Positions 23,301 to 38,300 of a stretch of DNA of 64,000 nucleotides are shown one piece after another (position 1 is the first letter of the stretch; each line of letters begins with the position of its first letter). The notes under the pieces were generated by a model. It was not told where the DNA came from. It did not search any database and worked only from the letters and a program-made list of their open reading frames with translations. The position numbers and the translations under genes are program-made. The stretch lies in contig JACEFZ010014575.1 of NCBI GenBank assembly GCA_014155875.1, forward strand, positions 248,001-312,000, given 5' to 3'. The stretch is from Cepaea nemoralis. Lineage: Eukaryota; Mollusca; Gastropoda; Stylommatophora; Helicidae.

Positions 23301-26300
23301 AAGGTTAACAACATTGTTCGTAATCCTGTATATCCACGTGGGGAAAACAGCAGCTGCGAGAATCGGCAGCGGTTCGTGCCGCGCTGGTAACTTACGAGGA
23401 TATGTGAGCCGGTCGTTCAGAAAGCAATGGCAAACTGCTGAACTTAAAACCTGTCTAGTGCATCAACAGCAGCTGAAAAATACTGGTGTTGACTGCAACG
23501 TCCTGTAAGGGATATGCAACATTTAACAAAAAAGACACTTGGTAGATAGTTTGATAAGGGTGTCAGCGTGTTGGATGTCTAGGTATCTTAGCTCGGGCTC
23601 ACACAGGCAACAATAACTCCATTAAATATAATATCTAACATTTATTGTATTTCAATATACAGTGCGTTGGCGCAGTGGGTTTAAGAAGCCCGCACTGAGT
23701 TGCATATCACAGAGGTTTAACATCATCACACAGTTTAACATCATCAAACATTCTAAGCAAACTATCTAGCATATGTCTATGAACCCCAAATACACATGGG
23801 TCTAAACTATTGAGTCCCTCTAAGGCAGGCCCTGTTGCCTCTTCGATGTCCCGTCTCTCTCTGCCGGTTCACACGTGTCGCAATCCGACACGGGTGGTAA
23901 CTCTGTTCGAGTTCCTCGTGGACCCCGCAATAGGCGGGCCACATCAGTGTCCACGGGACAGTGGACTCACTGACCAGTCCTTCGAGAAGGTTCTGGAATA
24001 CTCTGGCCTTCGAGGGTCTTACTTCTTTCCCTTGGGCGGGAGTTGTAGCCCTTGGCTACTGTCTACTAACTTATGTTGGTTTATCATATAATGTGAGAAT
24101 GTGAGGCTGTGACAAAGGGACAAGGCTAAAGGGATGTTTCTGACAAAATGAGCGGCGTCCTTATGTACTTTCTTATCACTGTCCCATATGAGGAAACTAT
24201 GTGATGGAATAGCAGTTTAGAAATGTTGCAATATTTCCTGAATATTTATTTTTCAGTGAAGTCCTGGTCAAACCCGGATATTTTATTCAATGACACGGCT
24301 CTCCTCAACCCCGATCGTCGCAAGATTACATTCCTCCCTCTACAACAAGATGAACTTCCTAAGAAGGGTGAGATTGTAGCACTGGACGCAGAGTTTGTTT
24401 CCCTCAAAGAGGTACTCAGTTCCTTCAGTCGTGTAGTTCTTTCTGTTCTTTTATCTCAGGTAGTAGAATTAATTTTCCATTGTCTGGAGCATGTGGCCGA
24501 GTTGCTAGAATGTCAGGCTCCTATTCAGGATACCTGGGTTTGAATCTTGGTAAGGTGATGGATATTTTTTTTTTGTGGGGGGGGGGGGGGAATTAAACCC
24601 CAACCTGCACAGTTCATGCCGACTGCCCAAGCCTTAATTCTTCAGGCTCAAGACCCACCTGTCCTACACAGCAAGGTACTATAGGCAGTAATGACAGCAG
24701 TGTTTCTCCCATTGTTTGTCACTTTGTTCCGTGATGAAGTGGTTATGTTTGTGTTCTGAAAATTTAGGTTTAGAGATAGAATTTTTTTCTTTCTTTGTCA
24801 GCACACTTCTGTTCTGGGGTGTAGAGGGTATGCACTTTGTATTATGTTCGTTCTGCCCAGGAGGTGCAGACACGGGTAAAGGGTTCCTTTCCTTTTTCAG
24901 TCTTCTATCCAGGAATGTATTCTTCAGTTTCTTTTTTCCCCTCTTTAAATGTAAATGTTGACGTGGGCTTAATTGCAGTATATACAAAATAGTGTAAAAT
25001 ATTTCAGGATGCCTTTTAAATCATGTGGCTTAGTCTTATGCTGCAGTCTGCACTTATGGGGTATATGCTGCAGTCTGCACTGATTGGGAGCTGTCATTCT
25101 GGTAGCTGCCTTGATTTCCCTGAATATATCATGGTACCTGTCGTAGACTGGCTGGTCCTGAGAGCTCAGGCCAATGATAACGAACATCCCTGCAGCAAAG
25201 GGGATGTGAGGACATGACCGGCGAGCCTGCAGGCACACATAGTTAATTGCAGTAGAGCTGTGACGTTGACATTAATGCCAAGGAAACAAGAAAGTGAATA
25301 CAAATAAACTTCACAACAACAGTCACAAATGAACAGTGGATATTATGGCTACAAAGCTGCCATCAGCAGCCAAAAAAAAGTAGCAAAAAATAAATATAAC
25401 TGCATACAGATACAATTTTTATTTGTGTCCTGTTGTCGTTTTGTTGCTGATGAAGACTTTGTACCTGCAACTCCAATCATTTGTGATTGTATTCATCTTA
25501 AGCTGGCATATCTGTCAGTCTCTCTCTGTATGTGTGTGGGTGGGGTGGAGGTTATTTGTTTCATAGAATCAGCACCCGGGAAGGTTAACCCGGTCAACAA
25601 ATGCCCGCAGAAGTCGGATGTGTCGGCCTAACAGCGCAAGAACGCAGCTCTGCTGTAAACAGGCACAACGCAATCACATCCGAAAATAAAACTCCGGATG
25701 AATGAAGAAGAAGAATCAGCACTACATCCGTTTTATTTTCCTCTGTATATGTTTAGTCCATGTTTCTACATCTACTTTATTCTTCTTTGAATGTTTGTGT
25801 TTATTCCATATAATCAGTTCTATACCTGCTTTTTTTCTCCTCTGAATGTGTTTATTCCATATAATCAGTTCTATACCTGCTTTTTTTCTCCTCTGAATGT
25901 GTTTATTCCATATAATCAGTTCTATACCTGCTTTTTTTCTCCTCTGAATGTGTTTCTTCCATATAATCAGTTCTATACCTGCTTTTTTTCTCCTCTCAAT
26001 GTGTTTATTCCATATAATCAGTTCTATACCTGCTTTTTTTCTCCTCTGAATGTGTTTATTCCATATAATCAGTTCTAAACCTGCTTTTTTTCTCCTCTGA
26101 ATGTGTTTATTCCATATAATCAGTTCTATACCTGCTTTTTTTCTCCTCTGAATGTGTTTATTCCATATAATCAGTTCTATACCTGCTTTTTTCCCCCTCT
26201 GAATGTGTTTACTTCATATAATCAGTTCTACACGTGTTTGTTTTTCTCCTCTGAATAATGTGTTTATTCCAAATAATTAGTTCTACACGTGTTTGTTTTT

Positions 26301-29300
26301 CTTCTCTGAATGTGTTTATTCCAAAGAATTAGTTCTACATGTGTTTGTTTTTCTCCTCTGAATGTGTTTATTCCAAAGAATCAGTTCTACACCTGTTCTT
26401 GTTTTCTCTGAATGTTTTTTCCATACTACACCTGTTGTTGCTTTCTCATCTGAATGTTTATTCCATTCCACACCTGTTCTTGTTTTCTCTGGATGTGTTT
26501 ATTCCATACTACACCTGCTGTTGCTTTCTCATCTGAATATGCAGGAAGAAGCAGAGCTGAGAAGTGATGGTACCAGATCCACAATCCTTCCAACGCAGAT
26601 GTCTGTGGCCAGACTGACCTGCATACGATGGTAGGTTCTGTTTTCTTTCAGCCAGAGAGAGAGAAACACTATATGGGATTGTCCCCTTAGACTTAACACT
26701 ATGGGAGATTGTCCCCTTAGACTTTAACATGATGGAAGATTGTCCCCTTAGACTTCAACACTGCGAGAGATTGTCCCCTTAGACCTTTAACATTGTGGGA
26801 GATTGTCCCCTTAGACTTTAACATTGTGGGAGATTGTCCCCTTAGACTTTAACATTGTTAGAGATTGTCCCCCTAGACTTTAACATTGTGGGAGATTGTC
26901 CCCTTAGACTTTAACATTGTTAGAGATTGTCCCCTTAGACTTTAACATTGTGGGAGATTGTCCCCTTAGACTTTAACATTGTGGGAGATTGTCCCCTTAG
27001 ACTTTAACATTGTGGGAGATTGTCCCCTTAGACTTTAACATTGTTAGAGATTGTCCCCTTAGACTTTAACATTATTAGAGATTGTCCCCTTAGACCTTTA
27101 ACATTGTTAGAGATTGTCCCCTTAGACTTTAACATTATTAGAGATTGTCCCCTATGACCTTTAACATTGTTAGAGATTGTCCCCTTAGACTTTAACATTG
27201 TTAGAGATTGTCCCCTTAGACTTTAACATTGTGGGAGATTGCTCCTTAGACTTTAACATAGTGGGAGATTGTCCCTTTAAAGTTTTATGCTGTAAAAGCT
27301 TGCCCCCTGCAGCTTACGCTGGCTGAGATTATCCCCTTAAACTTTAACACTGGATGAGAGAAATCAAAGAGCCAAAAGCACTAGACATAGAGAAACCCTA
27401 ATGGACTTTTGAGTTTAACATTCATACATTTGTATTATTAGTAAATTGTCCATAGTAAGACAGTCTGTCTACTGGTATCAGCTTGCAGACATATTTCAGT
27501 GTATTAGAGAAAGTGAATGCATGTTGTAGGAGCAACTAAAGAGTGTTGGCATGACACTGGCTCAATTGTCTCATTGACAACTTTCAATATAAAATGTCAC
27601 AAGTCACGAGTAAATTCTCAGAATGTTTGGTGTGAGCTGGTTGAAGGCCTGTGCTATGTTAGGAGATGCTTTGCAGAAGAATACATTGTTTGCTTGACGG
27701 TACTTTGATTGTTATGCCAGTCTGTGAATATCTGGATATTGGTAATATAAATGTCATATTTTTCTTGTTTCTATTTTCTGTATACTTGTCTAATTTCAGC
27801 CTGTAACATGTGTTAGATCTGTCACATTATTTATATAGACTATTTATCACATGTTAAACGACATGAACATGTCGTACAGAAAGTTACCGGTACTAAAGCA
27901 AATCTCACAAGAACCAATTTTTGGCAGACATTATGCTACCACTGTCAAACATGGACGCTTATTGTAACTGAGCTTGAAATCATAACAGATGAGATACCTT
28001 AGTAGGGCTGCAGGACTAACTGTGAGAGATAGAATTAGGAGTGAGGAAATTAGAAGACTAGGTCTGAAACCAGTTATGCACTTCATGCTTGCTTGTGTTC
28101 GCTGACTGTGAACTCCGGTGTGAAGTCCTGTATGTCAGATGAAGACATCCTGTTGTCCAACATCAGTGTGATGTCATACAGGACCTGAGGTTTGCGTGAG
28201 TATCCGTTGTCCCATGTCTGGCTTATTGGTGTGCAGATTGGTGGTTCCCTCGCCGTGCAGGCAGACACTCTCCGACTTTGGAGGAATCGATGATCCTACT
28301 GACTTGAGCCAGGACCCCGAAGGGACCTGTTGCCCAGGACGCTCAGCGAGGACGCTTCAATAGGTCTTGACCAGAATAGAACCCATCCCTGGTGCCTTGG
28401 AAACACATATGCGTCCCATGCACTTCATTAAAGAACAGCAGATTAAATGGCTTGGCCACCTCACTAGAATGCCCTGGTACCATCTGCCACAAGCAGCCAC
28501 ACTTAAGAAATATAATAGATACAGAGAAACAGGAAGACCATGTAAACGATGGATTGATGGCATCAGGAACAGCCATAGAGAATTGAATACCAACTTGCAA
28601 TGAGCATTTGAAAGAGCGAATAACAGATCTTTACATCTCTCCCCTTCCAACACTTCACTGGGGTAAATGGAGGAAGAGGAGGAGGAGAAAAAGAAATCGC
28701 ATTATTGTAACATTTGTTAAGATGAGACATAATACTGTAACATTTGATATTTTCCCTCCTATCTGTTTTCAAGTTCTGGACCAAATAAAGGGGAACCATT
28801 CTTGGACGATTACATCAGCACTCAGGAACAGGTTAGTCGGTGTCATGTTAGTCAGAACATTTCCTTGTACACAAGCAAGTCTTGTCAGAAAATGATTATA
28901 GGAATTAGATCCGCAGATGTTTATGTTGGCTCCCCTGATGTTTATGTCGGCTCCCCTGATGTTTATATCGGCTCCCCTGATGTTTATGTAGGCCCCTGAT
29001 GTTTATGTAGGCCTCCTGAAATTTATGTTGGCTCCCCTGATATTTATGTAGGCCCCCAGATGTTTATGTTGGCTCCCTGAAGTTTATGTTGGCTTCCCTG
29101 ATGTTTATGTAGGCCCCCTGAAGTTTATGTTGGCTCCCCTGATGTTTATGTAGGCCCCCTGAAGTTTATATCGGCTCCCCTGATGTTTATGTTGGCTCCC
29201 CTGAAGTTTATTTTGGCTCCCCTGATGTTTATGTAGGCCCCCTGATGTTTATGTAGGCCCCCTGATGTTTATGTTGGCTCCCCTGAAGTTTATGTTGGCT

Positions 29301-32300
29301 CCCCTGATGTTTATGTTGGCTCCCCTGATGTTTATGTTGGCTCCCCTGATGTTTATGTTGGCTCCCCTGATGTTTATGTTGGCTCCCCTGATGTTTATGT
29401 AGGCCCCCTGATGTTTATTTTGGCTCCCCTGATGTTTATGTAGGCCCCCTGATGTTTATATTGGCTCCCCTGATGTTTATGTTGGCTCCCCTGATGTTTA
29501 TGTAGGCCCCCTGATGTTTATGTTGACTCCCCTGAAGTTTATGTTGGCTCCCCTGATGTTTATGTTGGCTCCCCTGAAGTTTATGCTGGCTCCCCTGATG
29601 TTTATATCGGCTCCCCTGATGTTTATGTCGGCTCCCTGATGTTTATGTAGGCCCCCTGATGTTTATGTTGGCTCCCCTGATGTTTATGTTGGCTCCCCTG
29701 ATGTTTATGTTGGCTCCCCTGAAGTTTATGCTGGCTCCCCTGATGTTTATATCGGCTCCCCTGATGTTTATGTTGGCTCCCCTGATGTTTATGTAGGCCC
29801 CCTGATGTTTATGTAGGCCCCCTGATGTTTATGTTGGCTCCCCTGATGTTTATGTAGGCCCCCTGATGTTTATGTTGGCTCCCCTGATGTTTATGTTGGC
29901 CCCCTGAAGTGTATGTTGGCTCCCCTGAAGTTTATGTTGGCTCCCCTGAAGTTTATGTTGGCTCCCCTGATGTTTATGTTGGCTCCCCTGATGTTTATGT
30001 AGGCCCCCTGATGTTTATGTTGTCTCCCCTGATGTTTATGTTGGCCCCCTGATGTTTATGTTGGCTCCCCTGAAGTTTATGTTGGCCCCCTGAAGTTTAT
30101 GTTGGCTCCCCTGAAGTTTATGTTGGCTCCCCTGAAGTTTATATTGGCTCCCCTGAAGTTTATGTAGGCCCCTGATGTTTATGTAGGCCCCCTGATGTTT
30201 ATGTTGGCTCCCCTGAAGTTTATGTTGGCTTCCCTGATGTTTATGTTGGCTCCCCTGATGTTTGTTGGCTCCCCTGATGGTTATGTTGGCTCCCCTGATG
30301 TTTATGTTGGCTCCCCTGGAGTTTATGTTGGCTCCCCTGGAGTTAATGTTGGTTCCCCTGATGTTTATGTAGGCCCCTGATGTTTATGTTGGCTCCCCTG
30401 GAGTTTATGTTGGCTCCCCTGATGTTTATGTTGGCTCCCCTGAAGTTTATGTTGGCTCCCCTGATGTTTATGTTGGCTCCCCTAATGTTTATGTTGGCTC
30501 CTGAAGTTTATGTAGGCCCCCTGAAGTTTATGTAGGACCCAAGTTGTTTATGTAGGACCCAAGTTGTTTATGTAGGAAGGAAGAAATACCACAGTGTAAT
30601 ATACAAGTAAAGGAGCATATTCTTAAACAAGTGAATCGGTACAGCTATCTTAGAACAGTCATAACATCTGATGGGAGATACCTTGAAGAGATTAGAAATG
30701 CCATTGCGAAGGTAACCTTTGCAAGATGAAAAACATTCTGACCAAGAAAAAGATGTCAATTGAAACGCGAAAAAGAGTGTTGAAGTACTACATAGAACCT
30801 GAACTTTTATATGGATGTGAAGCGTGGACAATGAGCAGACAAGCTGAAAAACATCTGGTGGCTGTGGAAATGTGGTTTCTGATGAAAATGCAAAGAATAC
30901 CATGGACAGGCAGAAAAACCAATGAACACGTCCTACAAGAAACAAATGAAGATCGTAATCTGATTAGAGACATTAGACGTAGACAGTCAACATTTTTTGG
31001 GCATGTTATGAGAAGAAATGAATTGGAGAACTTAGTGATGACTGGCAAGATCGAAGGGAAGAGACCAAGAGGAAGACCAAGAAGTAAATACCTGGATGGC
31101 TTGGCCAAGTGGCATGGTCGAGACAGGAACACGGAGCTGATCCACGACTCTGGTGATCGAGTAATATGGCAAAACATGACCGCCCATGTTTATCAGCATG
31201 GCACATGATGGATGGATATGTTTATGTAGGCCCTCTGATTCTAATGCAGGGCTGATATTTAATAATACATGTAGGACATTCATGGATATCTTTTTAGTAT
31301 CACTTGCAGAACATTTATGAATATTTCAGCATCACTTGTAGGGCATCTTGAGTGTTTTGTTGGTGTCACTAATATGAGGCAGGAGAGCCAAGTTTTGTGT
31401 TAGTCTAATGTTGGTCTCTCCTTAAACAGGTCGTCGATTACTTGACTCAGTACTCAGGAATCAAGCCAGGAGACCTCGATCCGACCGTCTCAACAAAACA
31501 CCTGACTACACTGAAGTCCACCTATTTAAAGCTTCGGTACCTTGTAGACAACGGAATCATATTACTCGGCCATGGGCTGAAGAAAGATTTCAGGGTTATC
31601 AACATTTTGGTAAGAGTAGCAGCTATTCAACAGTTTACTGAAAACTAAAAATTTGCAAAGTCAAATTGACTGAATGTCGTCGTCATTGTGGAGCAGGCCC
31701 TTTACAGAACATTGCTGTTGCCATATCTCCTGCCTCTTGCACCCACAGTGTCTGCAGTGTACTGTGTCCATCTTCGTGTTGGTCAATCTCTGTATTCTCT
31801 CAGGAAGCACGCCTTCCATCTCCATTCTTTCCCAGTCCCATTGACGTTTAATATAACCCAAGTGTTTTTTTTAGTTTCAGAGATGTGCAACTTTCCCAGC
31901 CCCATTGACATTTAATAGAGCCCAAGTGTTTTAGTTTCAGAGACATGCAGCTTTCCCAGCCACACAAACGTTTAATATAACCCAAGTGTTTTTTTTAGTT
32001 TCAGAGACGTGCAACTTTCCCAGCCCCATTGACATTTAATAGAGCCCAAGTGTTTTAGTTTCAGAGACATGCAACTTTCTGTGAGCCAGTTGTTTTTATG
32101 GTTTAGATTTTGTATGTCTATTTTCTTCTTGGTTCACAATATTCCCAAACCTTTCTGCAGGATCTCAGCTCAACGTCTCCAGTATTCTTTAGTGATTGCA
32201 CAGTGCTCCATGATTCACAGGAAAGATGCATGTTCTCCAGAATGTTACTGTCACTTGCTTGCTGGTGTTGCTGAATTTAGTCAGTTTAAATTGTTTTTGG

Positions 32301-35300
32301 TCAGTTTTAGATTTGTGAATATTGCAAGTGTCAAAGCCACAATGTGCCAGTAGACTTGTGAAAATTGTAAGCGTCAAAGCCACAATGTTAGTTTATTAGC
32401 AACTTGGTATTATCAGAACTATTGATACGTTGGCGAGTCAGGAGTTAGTCAGATATGACTGAGCTACCATATGACAGTAGACGGTACTATCTGCTATCCA
32501 AATATTGGGCGGCGCTCACTAAATCTGACACCCCACATTGTGCCAGCTGCTTCAGGGAAGCGGATATGAGAGGGTTTAAGTCTTATTTTTGTGTGAGGAC
32601 ATGCAACCTAAGACTAAATATCATGGCATAACAACCAGGCCCTAAGCCCTGGTTTGGCAACTGGTCTAGGATCGAAGCTCCAACAGGCAGACAAAGCAGC
32701 TTGGTATTATCAGAGCTAGTGGAACAAGACAAGCTGCCGGATCAGCAAAGCAATTCTCTAACTGTCCACCTGTCATAGCTTTGCTTTGCTGATCTAGCAC
32801 CTTGTCTTGTTCCAGATGTATTGGTGTTATCTTTCCTCTGGAGTAAACTAGGCAGGCCAAGAGAGGGATCATGCTGCACGGGCAACTCATGGTCTCTACA
32901 ATTAGGCCCAGGCTTTGTGATATGCAGAGGTATAACTCCATCTCTGGTCTGACCACCATGGGTTGTAGGTATGCCTTTATTTGAAGCACAACCATCGTCT
33001 GTCAAGAAGGCAAGGTGCCAGTGAACAGAACCATTGGCAGTTTAATAAGCCTAGGAATCGGTACCTTTGTATGCTATCTCTTGGTATGCGTCAGCCACTG
33101 CATTACTATTAAGAGAAACAACTTTGTATGAAACTCGTAAGACACTGCAGAACTCCTGATCAAACATAGCTCCTCAGTTCACAGAGTTGACATTCATACT
33201 TAGATAGCAAGGCCAACATGTAGGTATTTTTAGGTCAACATGTAAGCATGACACAATGCCTGCTGTTTGTCTGACAGGTGCCGAAGGCCCAAGTTCTGGA
33301 CACGGTTGAGCTGTACCACCAACCCAGACAGCGGTACATTTCTCTCAAGTTCCTGGCCTGGTACTTTCTCAGTAAGTGCTTGTGTTTCTGTCGGAGAAAC
33401 TCCACGGGTTGAGTGGACAGAGAGAACAAATGATAATCTACCTAGCTAGTTTACCTGTACTTGTAGGTGCGGCTGTGTGTGTGTGTGTGTGGGGAGGGGG
33501 GGAGGGGGTTATGCACATTTGCTGTACATATTCTACTAATGGATATTTGGGAGGTGGGGGGGGGGGGTGGTGTCTGTGGTTGCATGGTGAGTGTATCACT
33601 TGTTTACCTGCACAGTGAGTGTATCACTTGCTTACCACAAAGTAATTCTAGTATATCACATGTGAATCCTCATTGGTACTGTGGAGTTAATGTGCTGTGC
33701 TGAGATGTCTCCTAATGTTTATTGTACAGCTACTTGTCTCTTCTATCCTGTCATGTGTTGGTACAGTTGTATTGTACAGCTACTTGTCTCTTCTATCCTG
33801 TCATTTGTTGGAACAGTTGTATTGTACAGCTACTTGTCTCTTCTATCCTGCCATGTGTTGGAACAGTTGTATTGTACAGCTACTTGTCTCTTCTATCCTG
33901 TCATGTGTTGGTGCAGTTGTATTGTACAGCTACTTGTCTCTTCTATCCTGTCATGTGTTGGAACAGTTGTATTGTACAGCTACTTGTCTCTTCTATCCTG
34001 TCATTTGTTGGAACAGTTGTATTGTACAGCTACTTGTCTCTTCTATCCTGTCATGTGTTGGAACAGTTGTATTGTACAGCTACTTGTCTCTTCTATCCTG
34101 CCATGTGTTGGTGTAGTTGTATTGTACAGCTACTTGTCTCTTCTATCCTGTCATTTGTTGGAACAGTTGTATTGTACAGCTACTTGTCTCTTCTATCCTG
34201 CCATGTGTTGGAACAGTTGTATTGTACAGCTACTTGTCTCTTCTATCCTGTCATGTGTTGGTGCAGTTGTATTGTACAGCTACTTGTCTCTTCTATCCTG
34301 TCATTTGTTGGAACAGTTGTATTGTACAGCTACTTGTCTCTTCTATCCTGCCATGTGTTGGAACAGTTGTATTGTACAGCTACTTGTCTCTTCTATCCTG
34401 TCATGTGTTGGAACAGTTGTATTGTACAGCTACTTGTCTCTTCTATCCTGTCATTTGTTGGAACAGTTGTATTGTACAGCTACTTGTCTCTTCTATCCTG
34501 CCATGTGTTGGAACAGTTGTATTGTACAGCTACTTGTCTCTTCTATCCTGTCATGTGTTGGAACAGTTGTATTGTACAGCTACTTGTCTCTTCTATCCTG
34601 TCATGTGTTGGAACAGTTGTATTGTACAGCTACTTCTCTTCTATCCTGTCATGTGTTGGGGCTGTTGTATTGTACAGCTACTTGTCTCTTCTATCCTGCC
34701 ATGTGTTGGTGCAGTTGTATTGTACAGCTACTTGTCTCTTCTATCCTGTCATGTGTTGGAACAGTTGTATTGTACAGCTACTTGTCTCTTCTATCATGTC
34801 ATGTGTTGGAACAGTTGTATTGTACAGCTACTTGTCTCTTCTATCCTGCCATGTGTTGGTGCAGTTGTATTGTACAGCTACTTGTCTCTTCTATCCTGCC
34901 ATGTGTTGGTGCAGTTGTATTGTACAGCTACTTGTCTCTTCTATCCTGTCATTTGTTGGAACAGTTGTATTGTACAGCTACTTGTCTCTTCTATCCTGTC
35001 ATGTGTTGGAACAGTTGTATTGTACAGCTACTTGTCTCTTCTATCCTGCCATGTGTTGGTGCAGTTGTATTGTACAGCTACTTGTCTCTTCTATCCTGTC
35101 ATGTGTTGGTGCAGTTGTATTGTACAGCTACTTGTCTCTTCTATCCTGTCATTTGTTGGAACAGTTGTATTGTACAGCTACTTGTCTCTTCTATCCTGTC
35201 ATTTGTTGGAACAGTTGTATTGTACAGCTACTTGTCTCTTCTATCCTGTCATGTGTTGGAACAGTTGTATTGTACAGCTACTTGTCTCTTCTATCCTGTC

Positions 35301-38300
35301 ATGTGTTGGTACAGTTGTATTGTACAGCTACTTGTCTCTTCTATCCTGCCATGTGTTGGAACAGTTGTATTGTACAGCTACTTGTCTCTTCTATCCTGTC
35401 ATTTGTTGGAACAGTTGTATTGTACAGCTACTTGTCTCTTCTATCCTGCCATGTGTTGGAACAGTTGTATTGTACAGCTACTTGTCTCTTCTATCCTGTC
35501 ATGTGTTGGAACAGTTGTATTGTACAGCTACTTGTCTCTTCTATCCTGTCATGTGTTGGAACAGTTGTATTGTACAGCTACTGGTCTCTTCTATCCTGTC
35601 ATTTGTTGGAACAGTTGTATTGTACAGCTACTTGTCTCTTCTATCCTGCCATGTGTTGGAACAGTTGTATTGTACAGCTACTGGTCTCTTCTATCCTGCC
35701 ATGTGTTGGAACAGTTGTATTGTACAGCTACTGGTCTCTTCTATCCTGTCATGTGTTGGTGCAGTTGTATTGTACAGCTACTGGTCTCTTCTATCCTGTC
35801 ATGTGTTGGAACAGTTGTATTGTACAGCTACTTGTCTCTTCTATCCTGCCATGTGTTGGAACAGTTGTATTGTACAGCTACTTGTCTCTTCTATCCTGTC
35901 ATGTGTTGGTGCAGTTGTATTGTACAGCTACTTGTCTCTTCTATCCTGTCATGTGTTGGTGCAGTTGTATTGTACAGCTACTTGTCTCTTCTATCCTGTC
36001 ATGTGTTGGGGCTGTTGTATTGTACAGCTACTTGTCTCTTCTATCCTGCCATGTGTTGGTGCAGTTGTATTGTACAGCTACTTGTCTCTTCTATCCTGTC
36101 ATGTGTTGGAACAGTTGTATTGTACAGCTACTTGTCTCTTCTATCCTGTCATGTGTTGGAACAGTTGTATTGTACAGCTACTTGTCTCTTCTATCCTGTC
36201 ATGTGTTGGAACAGTTGTATTGTACAGCTACTTGTCTCTTCTATCCTGTCATGTGTTGGAACAGTTGTATTGTACAGCTACTTGTCTCTTCTATCCTGTC
36301 ATGTGTTGGAACAGTTGTATTGTACAGCTACTTGTCTCTTCTATCCTGTCATGTGTTGGAACAGTTGTATTGTACAGCTACTTGTCTCTTCTATCCTGTC
36401 ATTTGTTGGTGCAGTTGTATTGTACAGCTACTTGTCTCTTCTATCCTGTCATGTGTTGGAACAGTTGTATTGTACAGCTACTTGTCTCTTCTATCCTGTC
36501 ATTTGTTGGTGCAGTTGTATTGTACAGCTGCTTGTCTCTTTTATCCTCTCTCTGCTGGTTCTGTCCTTCACATGTACTCATCTCTCTACTCTTTTTCTAT
36601 TTTTCTCTCAACTTTATATCATACTCTTTTGTAGTCTTATCTTTACTCCTCTGATTACTGTATTGTTAAAGTGAATGAAATGTATCAGGATTTAACGGAC
36701 ATAGTTTGTGTGTTGCAGAGATCAACATCCAGTCATACACACACGATTCAGTGGAAGATGCCCGGACAGCCTTGCAGCTGTACAGCCTGTATGATCGTCT
36801 GAAAGAAGACAGCCAGGATAAGGTATGTGCATTCTCCCTTCAGTTTATCCGTGTTGTGGCTTTGGATTGTGGCCCTGGTCATTCTTTATTTTATGATGGA
36901 CAATAAAACAAAACCATATGGTAGCTTGAACCCCCCCCTCCCCGATGGCAAGTCAGTCAAGGATGGTGAATCCACATAGTACAGTGATGTCACGTAGCAG
37001 ATACTGTTTATGGGGTATGCACTGTTACGGTTTCACGTATACAAGGTTTGAGCCTGCTGGTCATGGCCTGTCTCCAGTAGATGAGAGGGGGGGTCACTTG
37101 TGTGCATTGTCTTAGAGTGCACATGCAAAATAGCCACAACATCATTCAACTTCCTTGAAGTGATCATGCGGAATGAAATATCCACGGATACTAAAAAAGG
37201 ATAAAGAAAAACTAATAGTTCACAAACCTGGAGGAGGAGTCCAGGAGAAATGTCTGGGAGAACTGTATGTTGTAGATAGACACAGATAAGTTGTAGATAG
37301 ACACAGATATGTTGTAGATAGGCACAGATATGTTGTAGATAGGCACAGATATGTTGTAGATAGGCACAGATATGTTGTAGATAGGCACAGATATGTTGTA
37401 GATAGGCACAGATATGTTGTAGATAGGCACAGATATGTTGTAGATAGGCACAGATATGATGCAGATAGACACAGATATGATGCAGATAGACACAGATATG
37501 ATGCAGATAGACACAGATATGTTGCAGATAGACACGATATGTTGCAGATAGACACAGATATGTTGCAGATAGGCACAGATATGTTGCAGATAGGCACAGA
37601 TATGTTGTAGATAGGCACAGATATGTTGCAGATAGGCACAGATATGTTGCAGATAGGCACAGATATGTTGTAGATAGGCACAGATATGTTGTAGATAGGC
37701 ACAGATATGTTGTAGATAGGCACAGATATGTTGTAGATAGACAGATATGTTGTAGATAGACACAGATATGTTGTAGATAGACACAGATATGTTGTAGATA
37801 GACACAGATATGTTGTAGATAGACACAGATATGTTGCAGATAGACACAGATATGTTGTAGATAGACACAGATATGTTGTAGATAGACACAGATATGTTGT
37901 AGATAGACACAGATATGTTGCAGATAGACACAGATATGTTGCAGATAGACACAGATATGTTGTAGATAGGCACAGATATGTTGTAGATAGACACAGATAT
38001 GTTGTAGATAGGCACAGATATGTTGCAGATAGGCACAGATATGTTGCAGATAGACACAGATATGTTGTAGATAGACACAGATATGTTGTAGATAGACACA
38101 GATATGTTGCAGATAGGCACAGATATGTTGCAGATAGACACAGATATGTTGCAGATAGGCACAGATATGTTGTAGATAGACACAGATATGTTGTAGATAG
38201 ACACAGATATGTTGCAGATAGACACAGATATGTTGCAGATAGACACAGATATGTTGTAGATAGACAGATATGATGCAGATAGACACAGATATGATGCAGA

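Noticed and set aside
33681..36674. 997-, 970- and 845-codon open frames as a giant repeat protein gene
   Set aside because: All three frames are equally open, they are built from one 50-bp intronic minisatellite, and they lie between two PAN2 exons. No initiation context or non-repeat domain.
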